Origin: Hahnella lacustris
GTDB taxonomy: Bacteria > Pseudomonadota > Gammaproteobacteria > Burkholderiales > Burkholderiaceae_A
Assembly: GCA_965194655.1 (NCBI GenBank)
Contig: OZ239148.1
Location: 2,163,723 to 2,227,722, forward strand
Direction: 5' to 3'
Length of the DNA stretch: 64,000 nt
Both the position numbers and the translations under genes were made by a program. A model generated the notes under the pieces. The model ran no database searches, had not been told where the DNA came from, and saw only the letters and a program-made list of their open reading frames with translations. Positions 23,290 through 31,874 of the stretch are shown here, in pieces; position 1 is the stretch's first letter, and each line of letters opens with the position of its first letter.

Positions 23290-24065
23290 GCGTCCTCCTC
23301 CGAAATACGCAGGCTGGCCTCACCCATGGCATGCACCGATCGATCACCCTGGGCGTTCTGAAGCTCGAGCCGGCCGTGGACATCCACCCCGAGGGCAAGA
23401 CCTTGAGCCATCTGCTCACCCGTCACGGGATGAACCAGCCGAACGGATCGACCACGGAGCCAGTCCCTCACTGCAAAAGCACGTTGCCACTGAAGGGCGC
23501 TCGGCTGGTCATGCCGCAATGGGTCGAGCGCCATGACCATCGAGACCACGAGACGCCGCGCCAACGCCTCATCCAGCCTGAGATGGCTGTCTTGAAGCAG
23601 GCCACTGGCCTCGAATCCCTTGGGTGGCTCATGCCAACGAAGGTTGAGCCCAATCCCCGCGATCAACCAGGGGCGCTGATGGCTCACCAGCTGAGAGACC
23701 AATACGCCGCCACACTTACGATCCTGAAAATAGAGGTCATTGGGCCATTTGATCTGAATAGTGCCTGGCGCCAGCTCAAGGGCCTGCTCCAGCCTCTCGG
23801 ACACCACCGCACTCACCCACAGCGGCCAAGGCGGCGTGTCGTGAGCCAGCCCGGCTGAGCGGGCTGGAAGTACCCATGCCAGACTGCAGGCCAGCGCCTC
23901 TCCGCAATGCTGCCAATGCCGTCCGTGCTGCCCGATGCCCGCGCGTTGCTCAAGGCTATAGACCCCAAACGCGTCCGGGGAGGCCCCCGTCGCCTGCCCT
24001 TGCAGTCGGTCCCGAACGCATTGTTGGGTGGATGCCACAGCACCCAGGTTCTCAAGAGGCCACAT
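23286..24065 (-). CDS. birA: Biotin-[acetyl-CoA-carboxylase] ligase, no DNA-binding domain
   Basis: Attaches biotin to AccB. The 259-residue form has the catalytic core with QRAGIGQHGRHW (equivalent of GRGRxGR), IKWPNDLYFQDRKCGGVLV and GIGLNLRW, and a short SH3-like C-terminal domain. It lacks the N-terminal helix-turn-helix of E. coli BirA, so it should not repress biotin genes. The start is 19 bases from the divergent VanZ-like gene. Confidence 0.93.
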   Translation of the reverse strand: MWPLENLGAVASTQQCVRDRLQGQATGASPDAFGVYSLEQRAGIGQHGRHWQHCGEALACSLAWVLPARSAGLAHDTPPWPLWVSAVVSERLEQALELAPGTIQIKWPNDLYFQDRKCGGVLVSQLVSHQRPWLIAGIGLNLRWHEPPKGFEASGLLQDSHLRLDEALARRLVVSMVMALDPLRHDQPSALQWQRAFAVRDWLRGRSVRLVHPVTGEQMAQGLALGVDVHGRLELQNAQGDRSVHAMGEASLRISEEDA

Positions 24066-24084
24066 CGCTTGGCATCATAGCGTG

Positions 24085-25212
24085 ATGGCACGACTGAAGC
24101 CCTCCCCCGCCCATGAGGATCGACGCCTGATGCTGCGTCTGCTCGCCGGTGTCTGGTGCCTGGTCTTAATCAGCCTGAGCCTCTACCCCTTTGAAGGGTG
24201 GCGCTGGCCCAACCTGCCGCCCTGGGAGTTCCTGACCCAGCCGCTTCCGCGTTATCGAACGCCGTTCGATCTCTGGACGAATCTGCTGGCCTATGTCCCA
24301 CTTGGCTTCTTGATGGCCGGAGCGCGCCCACTTCGGGCGAGAGCCTGGGTCTCTATCCTTCTGGCCATCGTCACGGCTGCCCTCATCTCGCTGACCATGG
24401 AGCTTGCGCAGACCCTGCTTCCCTCTCGTCGCGCCCAGTGGCTCGATATCCTGGCGAATCTCTCCGGCAGTGGATTGGGGGCGCTGCTCTGGCACGCCTT
24501 ATTTGTTCGACTCCAGTCTCTGCCATCCAGTCCAAATCCGCGAGGCCTTCCAGCAGTACCGTCTTGGTTCCGGCTCGGTCCCCTGTTGGGGCTGCTGGTC
24601 ATCTGGGCCTTTGCTCAGGCCAGCCCTATGCCGATCTGGCTGTCGATGGGCCTGAGCCCACTCTGGAGTCTGGGGCCATGGCTGCTGGTCGCCAATGAGT
24701 CCGCCTGGCATATTTTGCTCGAAACCCTCGTAGTGGGCTGCTCCCTCGCTGCGCTCTTTCTGCTTGTCATCTGCAGTGTCGCGCCCCATGAATCTCGCTG
24801 GGGCAGGTGGCTGCAACGCCACCCGGCTGGGGCCATTGGAATGACGCTGGCCAGTGCAGTCGCATTGCGGCTCCTCTGGGTCCTCTTGCTGAGCCCTACC
24901 CCCAATGAACTCGTCTCTTTCTGGATGACTCCGGGCGTTCAGGCTGGACTGGTATTGGCTAGTCTCATCTCTGCCGCAGTGGTGGCCTTAGGCCCACTCA
25001 GCAGAGTCCTCCTGCTCATGGGGCTGATCGCCCTTTCACTGCTCTTGAGCCATGCAGTCACCCTTCTGGGTCCGGTGGCACATGGGGTCTGGGCAGCCGG
25101 GCCCTGGTTCAACTTAAGGGGTCTTGCTCAAGCCAGCGCAGCACTTTGGCCCCTCTTGGTGCTGGGTTGGGGTGCCGTCCTGCTGCTCCAGGGTCATAAT
25201 CGACGCCTATGA
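24085..25212 (+). CDS. VanZ-family integral membrane protein
   Basis: A 375-residue protein with about ten hydrophobic segments. Residues 25-145 match the VanZ-like domain: FDLWTNLLAYVPLGFLMAGA and TMELAQTLLPSRRAQWLDIL. VanZ-like proteins are of uncertain function; the name comes from low-level teicoplanin resistance in enterococci. The C-terminal half is an extra membrane region seen in other betaproteobacterial homologues. The ATG at 24085 is chosen over an upstream frame because of the short divergent spacer. The stop overlaps the next gene by 4 bases. Confidence 0.82.
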   Translation: MARLKPSPAHEDRRLMLRLLAGVWCLVLISLSLYPFEGWRWPNLPPWEFLTQPLPRYRTPFDLWTNLLAYVPLGFLMAGARPLRARAWVSILLAIVTAALISLTMELAQTLLPSRRAQWLDILANLSGSGLGALLWHALFVRLQSLPSSPNPRGLPAVPSWFRLGPLLGLLVIWAFAQASPMPIWLSMGLSPLWSLGPWLLVANESAWHILLETLVVGCSLAALFLLVICSVAPHESRWGRWLQRHPAGAIGMTLASAVALRLLWVLLLSPTPNELVSFWMTPGVQAGLVLASLISAAVVALGPLSRVLLLMGLIALSLLLSHAVTLLGPVAHGVWAAGPWFNLRGLAQASAALWPLLVLGWGAVLLLQGHNRRL

Positions 25213-25547
25213 GTTACTTCTCACACCACGTCTTCTTCTGCACGAACCTTCGAGAGCCGCCCACGCAATCCTGTGAACAGTGCGGGGCCAGCCAGCTGGC
25301 CGACTATGCCAAACAACGCATCAAGTCACTCAAGCTCAATGGCGCGGGAAAGATTCGCATCAATCGGGCTGGCTGTCTGGACCGATGTGACCTCGGGCCT
25401 GTGATGGTCGTCTACCCTGAGGCGATCTGGTACACCGCCTTAGACCAGACCGACATCGATGAAATCATTCAGTCGCACCTGATCGGGGGCAAACCCGTTG
25501 CCAGGCTCATGCTGGAGCCGTCCGCCGAAAGTCCACACGCGCCTTGA
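25209..25547 (+). CDS. Thioredoxin-like [2Fe-2S] ferredoxin
   Basis: A 112-residue protein related to the NuoE-type thioredoxin-like ferredoxins. Cysteines in FFCTNLREPPTQSCEQCGA and RAGCLDRCDLGP form the CX(n)C...CX3C cluster site (the pair in GCLDRC). It probably carries electrons for an unknown partner. Start overlaps the VanZ stop and stop overlaps the hydrolase start, forming a coupled VanZ-ferredoxin-hydrolase-dacC-like series. Confidence 0.88.
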   Translation: MSYFSHHVFFCTNLREPPTQSCEQCGASQLADYAKQRIKSLKLNGAGKIRINRAGCLDRCDLGPVMVVYPEAIWYTALDQTDIDEIIQSHLIGGKPVARLMLEPSAESPHAP

Positions 25548-26233
25548 ACCCCAAAACTCAGCGGCAGCTGATCCCCGGCCCCGCGGGGCTCATTGAGATC
25601 GCCATCGACCTTCCCGAGGTCCCGAGCGAGACCACCTCGCCTGCCCAGGGATATGGCGTGATCGCGCATCCGCATCCGCTCTTTGGTGGCAACCTCGACA
25701 ACAAGGTTGTACAAACGCTCTGCCGGGCCTTTCTTCAGCGTGGCGTGATCTGCATTCGCCCACACTTCAGAGGCGTGGGTCAGAGCGAAGGCACACATGA
25801 CCACGGCCAGGGTGAGGTGTTTGATCTCTTCGCCGTCTGGGAGTGGGCAGAGCAGCACTTAGGGGCCGCGGCTCGGATCGCATTCGGATCGAAGCGCTGG
25901 GCTGCAGGCTTCTCCTTTGGCGCGTCCATGACCAGCCATGTCCTCGCAGGATGGTCCCATCGATACGCGACGAGCCCCCTCCTGCTTGATCACGCACCCA
26001 GCAGGGCTGTTCTGGTCGGGCTTCCGACTGAGCGTTTTCATCCCGCACCGCTCGATAGCCGGTGTCGCCTGATTCATGGCGAGAAGGATGAGGTCTGTTC
26101 GTTGGATGGCGCGCTCAGACATGCGGGATTGGCGGGTCTTTGGGTATCTACCCTGCCAGAGGCTGGGCATTTCTTCCATGGCCAGCTCCAGACACTTCGT
26201 GCCATGACCCTGGAGGCGCTTGCGGATGCATAG
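25544..26233 (+). CDS. Alpha/beta hydrolase (dienelactone-hydrolase-like)
   Basis: Soluble hydrolase of 229 residues. Family features are VIAHPHPLFGGNLDNKVVQT, the oxyanion region RPHFRGVGQSEG, and a nucleophile elbow-like AAGFSFGASM (Ser in G-F-S-F-G). The start codon is TTG at 25544, overlapping the preceding stop as TTGA. Similar genes are common next to dacC/dat operons in Burkholderiales. The substrate is not known. Confidence 0.85.
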   Translation: MNPKTQRQLIPGPAGLIEIAIDLPEVPSETTSPAQGYGVIAHPHPLFGGNLDNKVVQTLCRAFLQRGVICIRPHFRGVGQSEGTHDHGQGEVFDLFAVWEWAEQHLGAAARIAFGSKRWAAGFSFGASMTSHVLAGWSHRYATSPLLLDHAPSRAVLVGLPTERFHPAPLDSRCRLIHGEKDEVCSLDGALRHAGLAGLWVSTLPEAGHFFHGQLQTLRAMTLEALADA

Positions 26234-27431
26234 TCGCCGCATCAGTGCCGCGCTCTGTCTGCTGGGGCTCTGGATGTTCATCGTCTGGTCGGTCCCGGGC
26301 CGCGCACAGGGCTGGCCTCAGCCGCCCGCCTTGGCCTCGCCCAGCTTCATGCTGATTGATCTCACCACCGGGCAAGCACTCACCGGTCGGCAAGAGGATA
26401 TGGCAGTCAGCCCAGGAGGGCTGACTCTGCTCATGACCGCGTATCTGGGGTTTCAGGCCATTCGTGAGCGCAGGCTGAGTCCGCGCCAGGTGCTGCCCAC
26501 CCCAGCAGAGTCCTCCATTCCCCCCGGTCCACGCATGTTTCTCGGGCCAGAAGGAGCCAGCGTTCAAGACCTGCTCACCGGTATTTTGGTCATTGGAGCC
26601 CAGGACGCAGCGCTCACACTCGCCCTGGGTCTCGCTGAATCCGAGGCCCAGTTTGTACAAACCATGAACCAAACCGCAGCACGCGTAGGCATGGCCAACA
26701 CGCGCTTTGTCAATGCAACCGGCGCGCCTGGCCCCGATGCTCAGACCACGGCCCGCGACATGGCCTTGTTGGCCGCCCAGCTGCATCGAGAGTTTCCCGA
26801 AGCATTCGAGAAGAGCCAGCTGCGCAGCCTGCGTTTCAACGGCATCTTGCAGACCAATAAAAACCGGCTGCTCTGGCTCGATCGCTCTGTGGATGGACTC
26901 TTCGCGACAGACTTCGCAGGGCTCTCCTCGGGCCTGGTCACCACCAATCGGCCTCAGCCCCTAGGCCCGGTGGAGCGATCGCAACGGCGGCTTCTGGTGG
27001 TGCTTCTAGAGGCCCCCAATGCAGATCAACGCTCTCAAGAGACCCTCAAGCTCTTGAACTTCGGCTACCAGCAGTTCGATCTGGTGCGACTCTTTAGCGT
27101 GAGCCATCAGCCCCTGTCCCTCCCCGTTTATAAAGGGGTGGCCAAAGCGCTCAAAGCCTCCTTCCGGCAGGACGTGAAAGTGGCTGTCCCTCGAGGCCTT
27201 GCAAGCCAGCTTCGGCTCGAACTTCAACACCCGAAAGGGCTGGTCGCGCCCATCACGGCTGGCCAGCCCGTGGGGCTGCTCCGTGTCTGGCTTGGAGACC
27301 TTGAAATACACCGTGTTGAGGTCATTGCCGCTGAGTCCATCAAGCCTGCGGGTCTTTTGGGTCGGGCCATTGATAGCCTGGTGCTGCTTTGGCAGGCCCA
27401 TGGGCCTCAGTCCACCCCCTTGAATCCTTGA
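26226..27431 (+). CDS. DacC-like penicillin-binding protein with all three catalytic motifs lost
   Basis: Homologue of low-molecular-weight D-Ala-D-Ala carboxypeptidases: 401 residues, signal peptide (about 1-28), transpeptidase-like domain, PBP5 C-terminal domain and a terminal amphipathic helix. The fold landmarks are intact (RMFL, NTRFVNATGAPGPDAQTTARDM, RFNGILQTNKNRLLW). But the active-site SxxK is GLTL (G65, L68), SxN is GAQ (124-126) and KTG is FAT (226-228). So it cannot be a normal serine peptidase; a binding or scaffolding role is inferred. The frame is uninterrupted, which argues against a recent pseudogene. The ATG at 26226 overlaps the preceding gene by 8 bases. Confidence 0.85.
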   Translation: MHSRRISAALCLLGLWMFIVWSVPGRAQGWPQPPALASPSFMLIDLTTGQALTGRQEDMAVSPGGLTLLMTAYLGFQAIRERRLSPRQVLPTPAESSIPPGPRMFLGPEGASVQDLLTGILVIGAQDAALTLALGLAESEAQFVQTMNQTAARVGMANTRFVNATGAPGPDAQTTARDMALLAAQLHREFPEAFEKSQLRSLRFNGILQTNKNRLLWLDRSVDGLFATDFAGLSSGLVTTNRPQPLGPVERSQRRLLVVLLEAPNADQRSQETLKLLNFGYQQFDLVRLFSVSHQPLSLPVYKGVAKALKASFRQDVKVAVPRGLASQLRLELQHPKGLVAPITAGQPVGLLRVWLGDLEIHRVEVIAAESIKPAGLLGRAIDSLVLLWQAHGPQSTPLNP

Positions 27432-27461
27432 GCCCCCCCCTCCTCAACTGAGGCGAACCCC

Positions 27462-28382
27462 ATGCCCCTCTCCGACCTTCTAGATGCCCACAGCCAGGAC
27501 CCGCTCGCCGCCCTGGATGCACCAGCCTTTCTCAACGGACAATTCTGTCGCCTGAGTGATGCCCGGGTCTCGGTATTAGACCGCGGCTTTCTCTTCGGAG
27601 ACGGGATCTACGAGGTGGTCCCGATCTACGGCCGGCACGCCCTTGACTGGCCGCTGCACCGAGCCCGTTTACTGCGCAGCCTCGATGCCATTCACCTGCA
27701 GACACCGCTTCTGGCAGAGGACTGGGATGTTCTGATTCAACGGCTCATTGATGCAGAGCCAGCACAGGATCAGTTCATTTACTGCCAGGTCACCCGTGGA
27801 GTGGCCAAGCGTGACCATGCATTTCCGCGTCCCAGCGCCAGCCCCACCGTATTTGCCACCATCAGCCCGCTCAAACGCCCAGACGAACAGGTCCGAAGCC
27901 AGGGCATTCGTGCTGTGACCCGGCCGGACCTGCGTTGGCAGCGTTGCGACATTAAGTCGATCGCACTGCTGGCCAATGTCCTCGCGCGTGAGGAGGCTGT
28001 CGCTGCGGGTGCCCAAGAGGCCATTCTCCTGCGTGACGGCCGCCTCACCGAAGGTGCGGCCTCCAACATCTGGGTCATTCGTGATGGGGCCGTGTTCGCA
28101 CCGAAGCCCTCAGGTAAGCTCCTGGAGGGCATTCGCCGCTCCACGCTGCCCCGACTGGCTCAAGCCCTCGGGGTGGCGGTTCACTGGTGCGACCTCTCCG
28201 AGCAAGACGTGCTCACCGCAGATGAACTTCTCATGACCTCCGCCACCAAGGAGGTGCTCGCCATCACCGAGGTCAATGGCCAGGCTGTGGGCCATGGACG
28301 ACCTGGACCCGTCTATACGGCCCTGCGAGCGGCCTATGACCAGCGCATTGAGGCATGTGCAAGGGGAGCGTTGTCCGCATGA
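27462..28382 (+). CDS. dat: D-amino acid aminotransferase (class IV PLP enzyme)
   Basis: Interconverts D-alanine and D-glutamate type amino acids through PLP. The 306-residue protein has the class IV core SVLDRGFLFGDGIYEVVPIY, the PLP Lys in RCDIKSIALLANVL (K165), and GRLTEGAASNIWVI, all typical. Order dacC-dat-ybeD-lipB-lipA is conserved in betaproteobacteria, so the annotation as D-amino acid rather than branched-chain transaminase also rests on context. Stop overlaps the DUF493 start (ATGA). Confidence 0.9.
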   Translation: MPLSDLLDAHSQDPLAALDAPAFLNGQFCRLSDARVSVLDRGFLFGDGIYEVVPIYGRHALDWPLHRARLLRSLDAIHLQTPLLAEDWDVLIQRLIDAEPAQDQFIYCQVTRGVAKRDHAFPRPSASPTVFATISPLKRPDEQVRSQGIRAVTRPDLRWQRCDIKSIALLANVLAREEAVAAGAQEAILLRDGRLTEGAASNIWVIRDGAVFAPKPSGKLLEGIRRSTLPRLAQALGVAVHWCDLSEQDVLTADELLMTSATKEVLAITEVNGQAVGHGRPGPVYTALRAAYDQRIEACARGALSA

Positions 28383-28642
28383 CAGAGGAGACACTCTTTG
28401 AATTCCCCTGCGCCTTTCCCATCAAGATCATGGGGGCCCATCGGGGTGACTTCGAGCAGGAGATCCTCAAAGCCCTGGATGCTCATGTGGGGCCTATTGA
28501 ACCCCACCAGGTGCAAACGCGCTTGAGCCGCAATGGCCAATACATCAGTCTGACCCTTACCTTTGAGGCTCAGTCCAAAAGCCAGATCGACGACGTCTAT
28601 CGCTGCCTCACCGCACACCCATGGGTCAAGCTCGTCTTCTAG
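28379..28642 (+). CDS. ybeD: DUF493/YbeD family protein
   Basis: A small 87-residue protein with the ACT-like YbeD fold: LFEFPCAFPIKIMGAH and NGQYISLTLTFEAQSKSQID, ending PWVKLVF. The biochemical role is not established; the gene usually precedes lipB. Start at 28379 overlaps dat by 4 bases, and the end overlaps lipB by 22 bases. Confidence 0.9.
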   Translation: MTEETLFEFPCAFPIKIMGAHRGDFEQEILKALDAHVGPIEPHQVQTRLSRNGQYISLTLTFEAQSKSQIDDVYRCLTAHPWVKLVF

Positions 28643-29274
28643 ACATTCAGTGGCTTGGTCGTCAGGACTATCAAGAGACCCTGCGGGCCATGCAGAGGTT
28701 CACAGAGGCCCGGGACCAAGAGACCGCCGACCAGCTCTGGCTGGTGGAGCACGCCCCGGTTTACACGCTGGGACTGGCGACAGACCCAGCCCACCTCCTT
28801 CAGACCGGGAGCATCGCAGTCATTCAGACGGACCGAGGCGGACAGGTCACCTACCATGGGCCGGGCCAAGTGCTCGCCTATCTGCTCATGGACCTTCGCC
28901 GCGCAGGACTTCATGTTCGTGAGACCGTCAGTCTCCTCGAACAGTCCGCCATCAACCTGCTCACGACCCACGGATGCTCAACATCCTGTCGTAAACCTGG
29001 AGCACCGGGTGTGTACGTGCAAGAGGCTGAGCGCCCCGATCTGTCGAAAATTGCGGCGGTCGGACTGAGAATTCGAAAGGGATGCAGCTTTCATGGCATG
29101 AGCCTCAATGTGAACATGGACCTCAGTCCTTTCGAGGGCATACACCCCTGCGGCATGGCAGGACTGCGCACGGTTGACCTCGCTACAATCGGAATCCAAC
29201 TGACATGGTCTCAGGCAGCTGAGCAGCTCGCCCAATCCATTCAGACTGTTCTGCAAAGGTCCCCTGCTCCATGA
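28621..29274 (+). CDS. lipB: Octanoyltransferase LipB
   Basis: Transfers octanoyl from acyl carrier protein to lipoyl domains, the first step of lipoate synthesis. The 217-residue protein has TDRGGQVTYHGPGQVLAYLL, the Lys of KIAAVGLRI and the acyl-thioester Cys in HPCGMAGLRTVD. The start overlaps ybeD, and the stop overlaps lipA (ATGA), giving a coupled ybeD-lipB-lipA unit. Confidence 0.96.
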   Translation: MGQARLLDIQWLGRQDYQETLRAMQRFTEARDQETADQLWLVEHAPVYTLGLATDPAHLLQTGSIAVIQTDRGGQVTYHGPGQVLAYLLMDLRRAGLHVRETVSLLEQSAINLLTTHGCSTSCRKPGAPGVYVQEAERPDLSKIAAVGLRIRKGCSFHGMSLNVNMDLSPFEGIHPCGMAGLRTVDLATIGIQLTWSQAAEQLAQSIQTVLQRSPAP

Positions 29275-30221
29275 CTCAAGACGCCATCGCCCGCAAACAA
29301 AAAGGGGCAGACAAAACGGCCCGAATCCCCATCAAGGTCGTCGCTGCCGAGCCCCTGCCAAAGCCCGACTGGATTCGGGTGAAGGTGGCCTCACCCAGTT
29401 CACGCTTCCTCGACATCAAGCGAATCCTTCGCGAGAACCAGCTGCATACGGTCTGCGAAGAAGCGTCCTGCCCGAATATTGGTGAGTGTTTCGGGAAAGG
29501 CACCGCGACGTTCATGATCATGGGAGACCAATGCACGCGGCGTTGCCCATTCTGTGACGTTGGCCATGGAAGGCCCGATCCGCTCGACGCGAAGGAGCCG
29601 GAGAACCTGGCTAAAACCATTGCGGCCCTTGGGCTGAAATATGTGGTGATCACGAGCGTGGATCGCGACGACCTACGCGACGGAGGGGCTCAACACTTTG
29701 TCGACTGTATTCGTGCCGTACGCCAAGCCTCTCCCTCGACCCAGATCGAGGTCTTGGTCCCTGACTTTCGTGGTCGGCTTGACCGCGCACTCGAGATTCT
29801 CACGTCGGCCCCACCGGATGTGATGAACCACAACCTCGAGACGATTTCACGGCTGTATAAGCAGGCTCGTCCTGGCTCAGACTACCAGCACTCGCTCAAG
29901 CTTTTGTCTGCCTTTAAGGCACAGGTTCCTCATGTGCCGACCAAGAGCGGAATCATGGTGGGGCTGGGCGAAACCAACGAAGAGATCCTGACGGTGATGG
30001 ATGACCTTCGTGCTCATGCTGTTGACATGATCACCATCGGGCAGTACCTCGCACCATCCACCGCGCATCTTCCAGTGCTGCGTTATGTCACACCGGATGA
30101 ATTCAAATGGCTGGAATCGGAGGCGATGAAACGCGGCTTCGCGCATGCTGCAGTGGGTGCGCTGGTTCGCTCGTCTTATCATGCGGACGAGCAGGCAGCG
30201 CTTGCTCAAGCCAACGCTTAA
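29271..30221 (+). CDS. lipA: Lipoyl synthase LipA
   Basis: Radical SAM enzyme that inserts two sulfurs into the octanoyl chain. The 316-residue protein has both cluster motifs: the auxiliary site CEEASCPNIGEC and the radical SAM site CTRRCPFCDV, plus the C-terminal Ser in VRSSYHADEQ. Length and features are normal. Its last 119 bases are also used on the other strand by the TlpA-like gene. Confidence 0.97.
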   Translation: MTQDAIARKQKGADKTARIPIKVVAAEPLPKPDWIRVKVASPSSRFLDIKRILRENQLHTVCEEASCPNIGECFGKGTATFMIMGDQCTRRCPFCDVGHGRPDPLDAKEPENLAKTIAALGLKYVVITSVDRDDLRDGGAQHFVDCIRAVRQASPSTQIEVLVPDFRGRLDRALEILTSAPPDVMNHNLETISRLYKQARPGSDYQHSLKLLSAFKAQVPHVPTKSGIMVGLGETNEEILTVMDDLRAHAVDMITIGQYLAPSTAHLPVLRYVTPDEFKWLESEAMKRGFAHAAVGALVRSSYHADEQAALAQANA

Positions 30222-30678
30222 GAAAATCGAAGTCGGGAACGCCAACATAGCGCTTGAGAATCTGGCCATCGGCATCCACTAAAAAGGTGGTGGGCGTCAC
30301 CCGTATATCGCCAAAACCTGAGGCCCATTGACCTGAGAGGTCGTGGATCACCGCAAAGGGCAGTCCACGCTCCTCTACAAAGCGTTGGAGATACTCAGGA
30401 ACGTCATAGGCCATGGCCACGGCCACCACCTCGAACCCGCGCCCCGAGAACTGCTGGTGCAGATTGATGAGATCGGGCATTTCCTTGACGCAGGTCACGC
30501 AGCTGGTCGCCCAGAAATTCACGAGATAGGGTCTACCCTGAAGGCTCTGGGTGGAGATGGGCTGACCCTTGAGCGTGGCTCCAGCCACCACGGGTACCGA
30601 AGGGGCCCCGCTGAAGAACCAGGCCGAAAAGGCTAAGAGCCCAAGAACCACCGCCGCTGTTGCGACTCGCTTCACCAT
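30103..30678 (-). CDS. TlpA-like thioredoxin-fold thiol:disulfide protein
   Basis: A 191-residue membrane-anchored or exported protein. A hydrophobic N-terminus (about residues 5-25) precedes a thioredoxin fold with redox site SCVTC (C60, C63) in YLVNFWATSCVTCVKEMP and the cis-Pro segment VTPTTFLVDADG. It probably reduces or oxidises periplasmic thiols. The final 30 or so residues (after about LEQALPARP) look non-homologous and lie inside the lipA coding region, a convergent overlap of 119 bases. Confidence 0.88.
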   Translation of the reverse strand: MVKRVATAAVVLGLLAFSAWFFSGAPSVPVVAGATLKGQPISTQSLQGRPYLVNFWATSCVTCVKEMPDLINLHQQFSGRGFEVVAVAMAYDVPEYLQRFVEERGLPFAVIHDLSGQWASGFGDIRVTPTTFLVDADGQILKRYVGVPDFDFLKRWLEQALPARPHDKTSEPAHPLQHARSRVSSPPIPAI

Positions 30679-30699
30679 GCGAGAGCCCCCCTGATGGAA

Positions 30700-31467
30700 T
30701 TAACGAACCGGGATCACCTGAGCACCCGCTGGCGCCGGTATGGGCTTGGGCGCCGGGGCAGCAGGTACAGCGGGAGTCAGCGTGTCAGGCGCGCGAGCCG
30801 CGGCTGACGAGGACTGCCCTTTCACCTCAGGCCGAGCGGCACCTGACTGTGAGGCTTGATCCAATAAAGCACGCTGTGCCTCCGTGATGATCTCGAACGC
30901 GCGAACGACCTTTGAGGTTCCAGGAACTCGAGAGGTCAGGTCGGCTGCACGATCTGCCTCAGGGGCCGTGACCAAGCCCATCAGGTAGACCACTCCCGAC
31001 TCGCTCGTGACCTTGATGGTGTTGCCATTGATGAGCTTGTCGTCCAGGAGCGTGGCCTTGACCTTGGTGGTCAACAACACATCTCTTCCGAGGGTGGTGG
31101 TCGAGGCGGGCGCGCCAACTTGGAGTTCATTGATCACCAGCCTGACGTTCTCAATGCCCGCAACGATCTGGCCCACCTGCTGCCGAACGGCTTCGCTCGG
31201 GACCCAGCCCGTGATCAATGCTGTGCGGTTATAACTGGTCACGCCAATGGCGACGCCACGATCTCCCTTGAGACGGTCCGGCAGGCGAGCCAAGGCCTTG
31301 AGTTCAATGGCCTGATCCTCCGCCTGCGCTCCGGTGGTGCGTCGATCGGTTAAGGACAATGCACCCACCACAATGCCCGTGGCGGCCAGCGGAAAGCAGG
31401 CGGTGAGACTGGTGCTGAGCAGAGAGGCCCCGAGGGCAAGGACGAGCGGACGGAGGGCAGCGCGCAT
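30700..31467 (-). CDS. BON-domain lipoprotein (OsmY/DolP-like)
   Basis: Outer-membrane or periplasmic protein of 255 residues. The lipoprotein signal ends LLSTSLTAC (Cys about residue 23). Two BON domains follow (about residues 68-135 and 145-200), with VAIGVTSYNRTALITGWVP and TIKVTSESGVVYLMGLVTAP. BON domains bind phospholipid; E. coli DolP helps outer-membrane integrity. The C-terminal 50 residues are Ala/Pro-rich. A -10 box TATAAT lies on this strand at 31501-31496, with no clear -35. Confidence 0.88.
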   Translation of the reverse strand: MRAALRPLVLALGASLLSTSLTACFPLAATGIVVGALSLTDRRTTGAQAEDQAIELKALARLPDRLKGDRGVAIGVTSYNRTALITGWVPSEAVRQQVGQIVAGIENVRLVINELQVGAPASTTTLGRDVLLTTKVKATLLDDKLINGNTIKVTSESGVVYLMGLVTAPEADRAADLTSRVPGTSKVVRAFEIITEAQRALLDQASQSGAARPEVKGQSSSAAARAPDTLTPAVPAAPAPKPIPAPAGAQVIPVR

Positions 31468-31511
31468 AGCATGGAACTCCTTAGTGGGATGCCCGATTAT
31501 AGAAGGGCTGT

Positions 31512-31874
31512 CTAGTCAAAGACCTGCCGATGCCAAAACAGTTCTCCAGCCTCAATGGCCACGACGTCGAATCGGCAGGGCTCCTGCCCAGTCAGGCGCC
31601 TCTGTCGCACAGCCTGACTCCACCAGAGGCGAGCAGCCAGACGCAGGCGCGACTGTTTGGCGTGATTCACACTTTCCAGCGCACCCCCGTAGCGGCGGTC
31701 GGTGCGCATGCGCACCTCCACAAAGACGATCTCACCCCGATGGCGGCAGATGAGATCAAGCTCCCCGCACCGAAAGCGGACATTTTGGTCCAGGAGCTCC
31801 AAGCCGTGGCCACGCAGAAAGGCCCAGGCATGGCATTCTTGTTCTTTCCCTCGTTGTTGCTTCGGACTCGGCAT
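31512..31874 (-). CDS. YraN/UPF0102 nuclease-like protein
   Basis: Soluble protein of 120 residues with a restriction-endonuclease-like fold: CRHRGEIVFVEVRMRTDRRY has the E-x-K-like and D-type metal residues (FVEVRMR) near residues 45-64. The function is unproved, possibly Holliday-junction or DNA repair related. The start ATG at 31874 overlaps the start ATG of rsmI on the opposite strand by two bases within CATG. Position beside rsmI is the usual bacterial arrangement. Confidence 0.88.
   Translation of the reverse strand: MPSPKQQRGKEQECHAWAFLRGHGLELLDQNVRFRCGELDLICRHRGEIVFVEVRMRTDRRYGGALESVNHAKQSRLRLAARLWWSQAVRQRRLTGQEPCRFDVVAIEAGELFWHRQVFD

Noticed and set aside
24085..25212. VanZ-like gene as a glycopeptide-resistance determinant
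   Set aside because: There is no vanH, vanA or vanX-like neighbour, and VanZ-like domains are common in bacteria without resistance.
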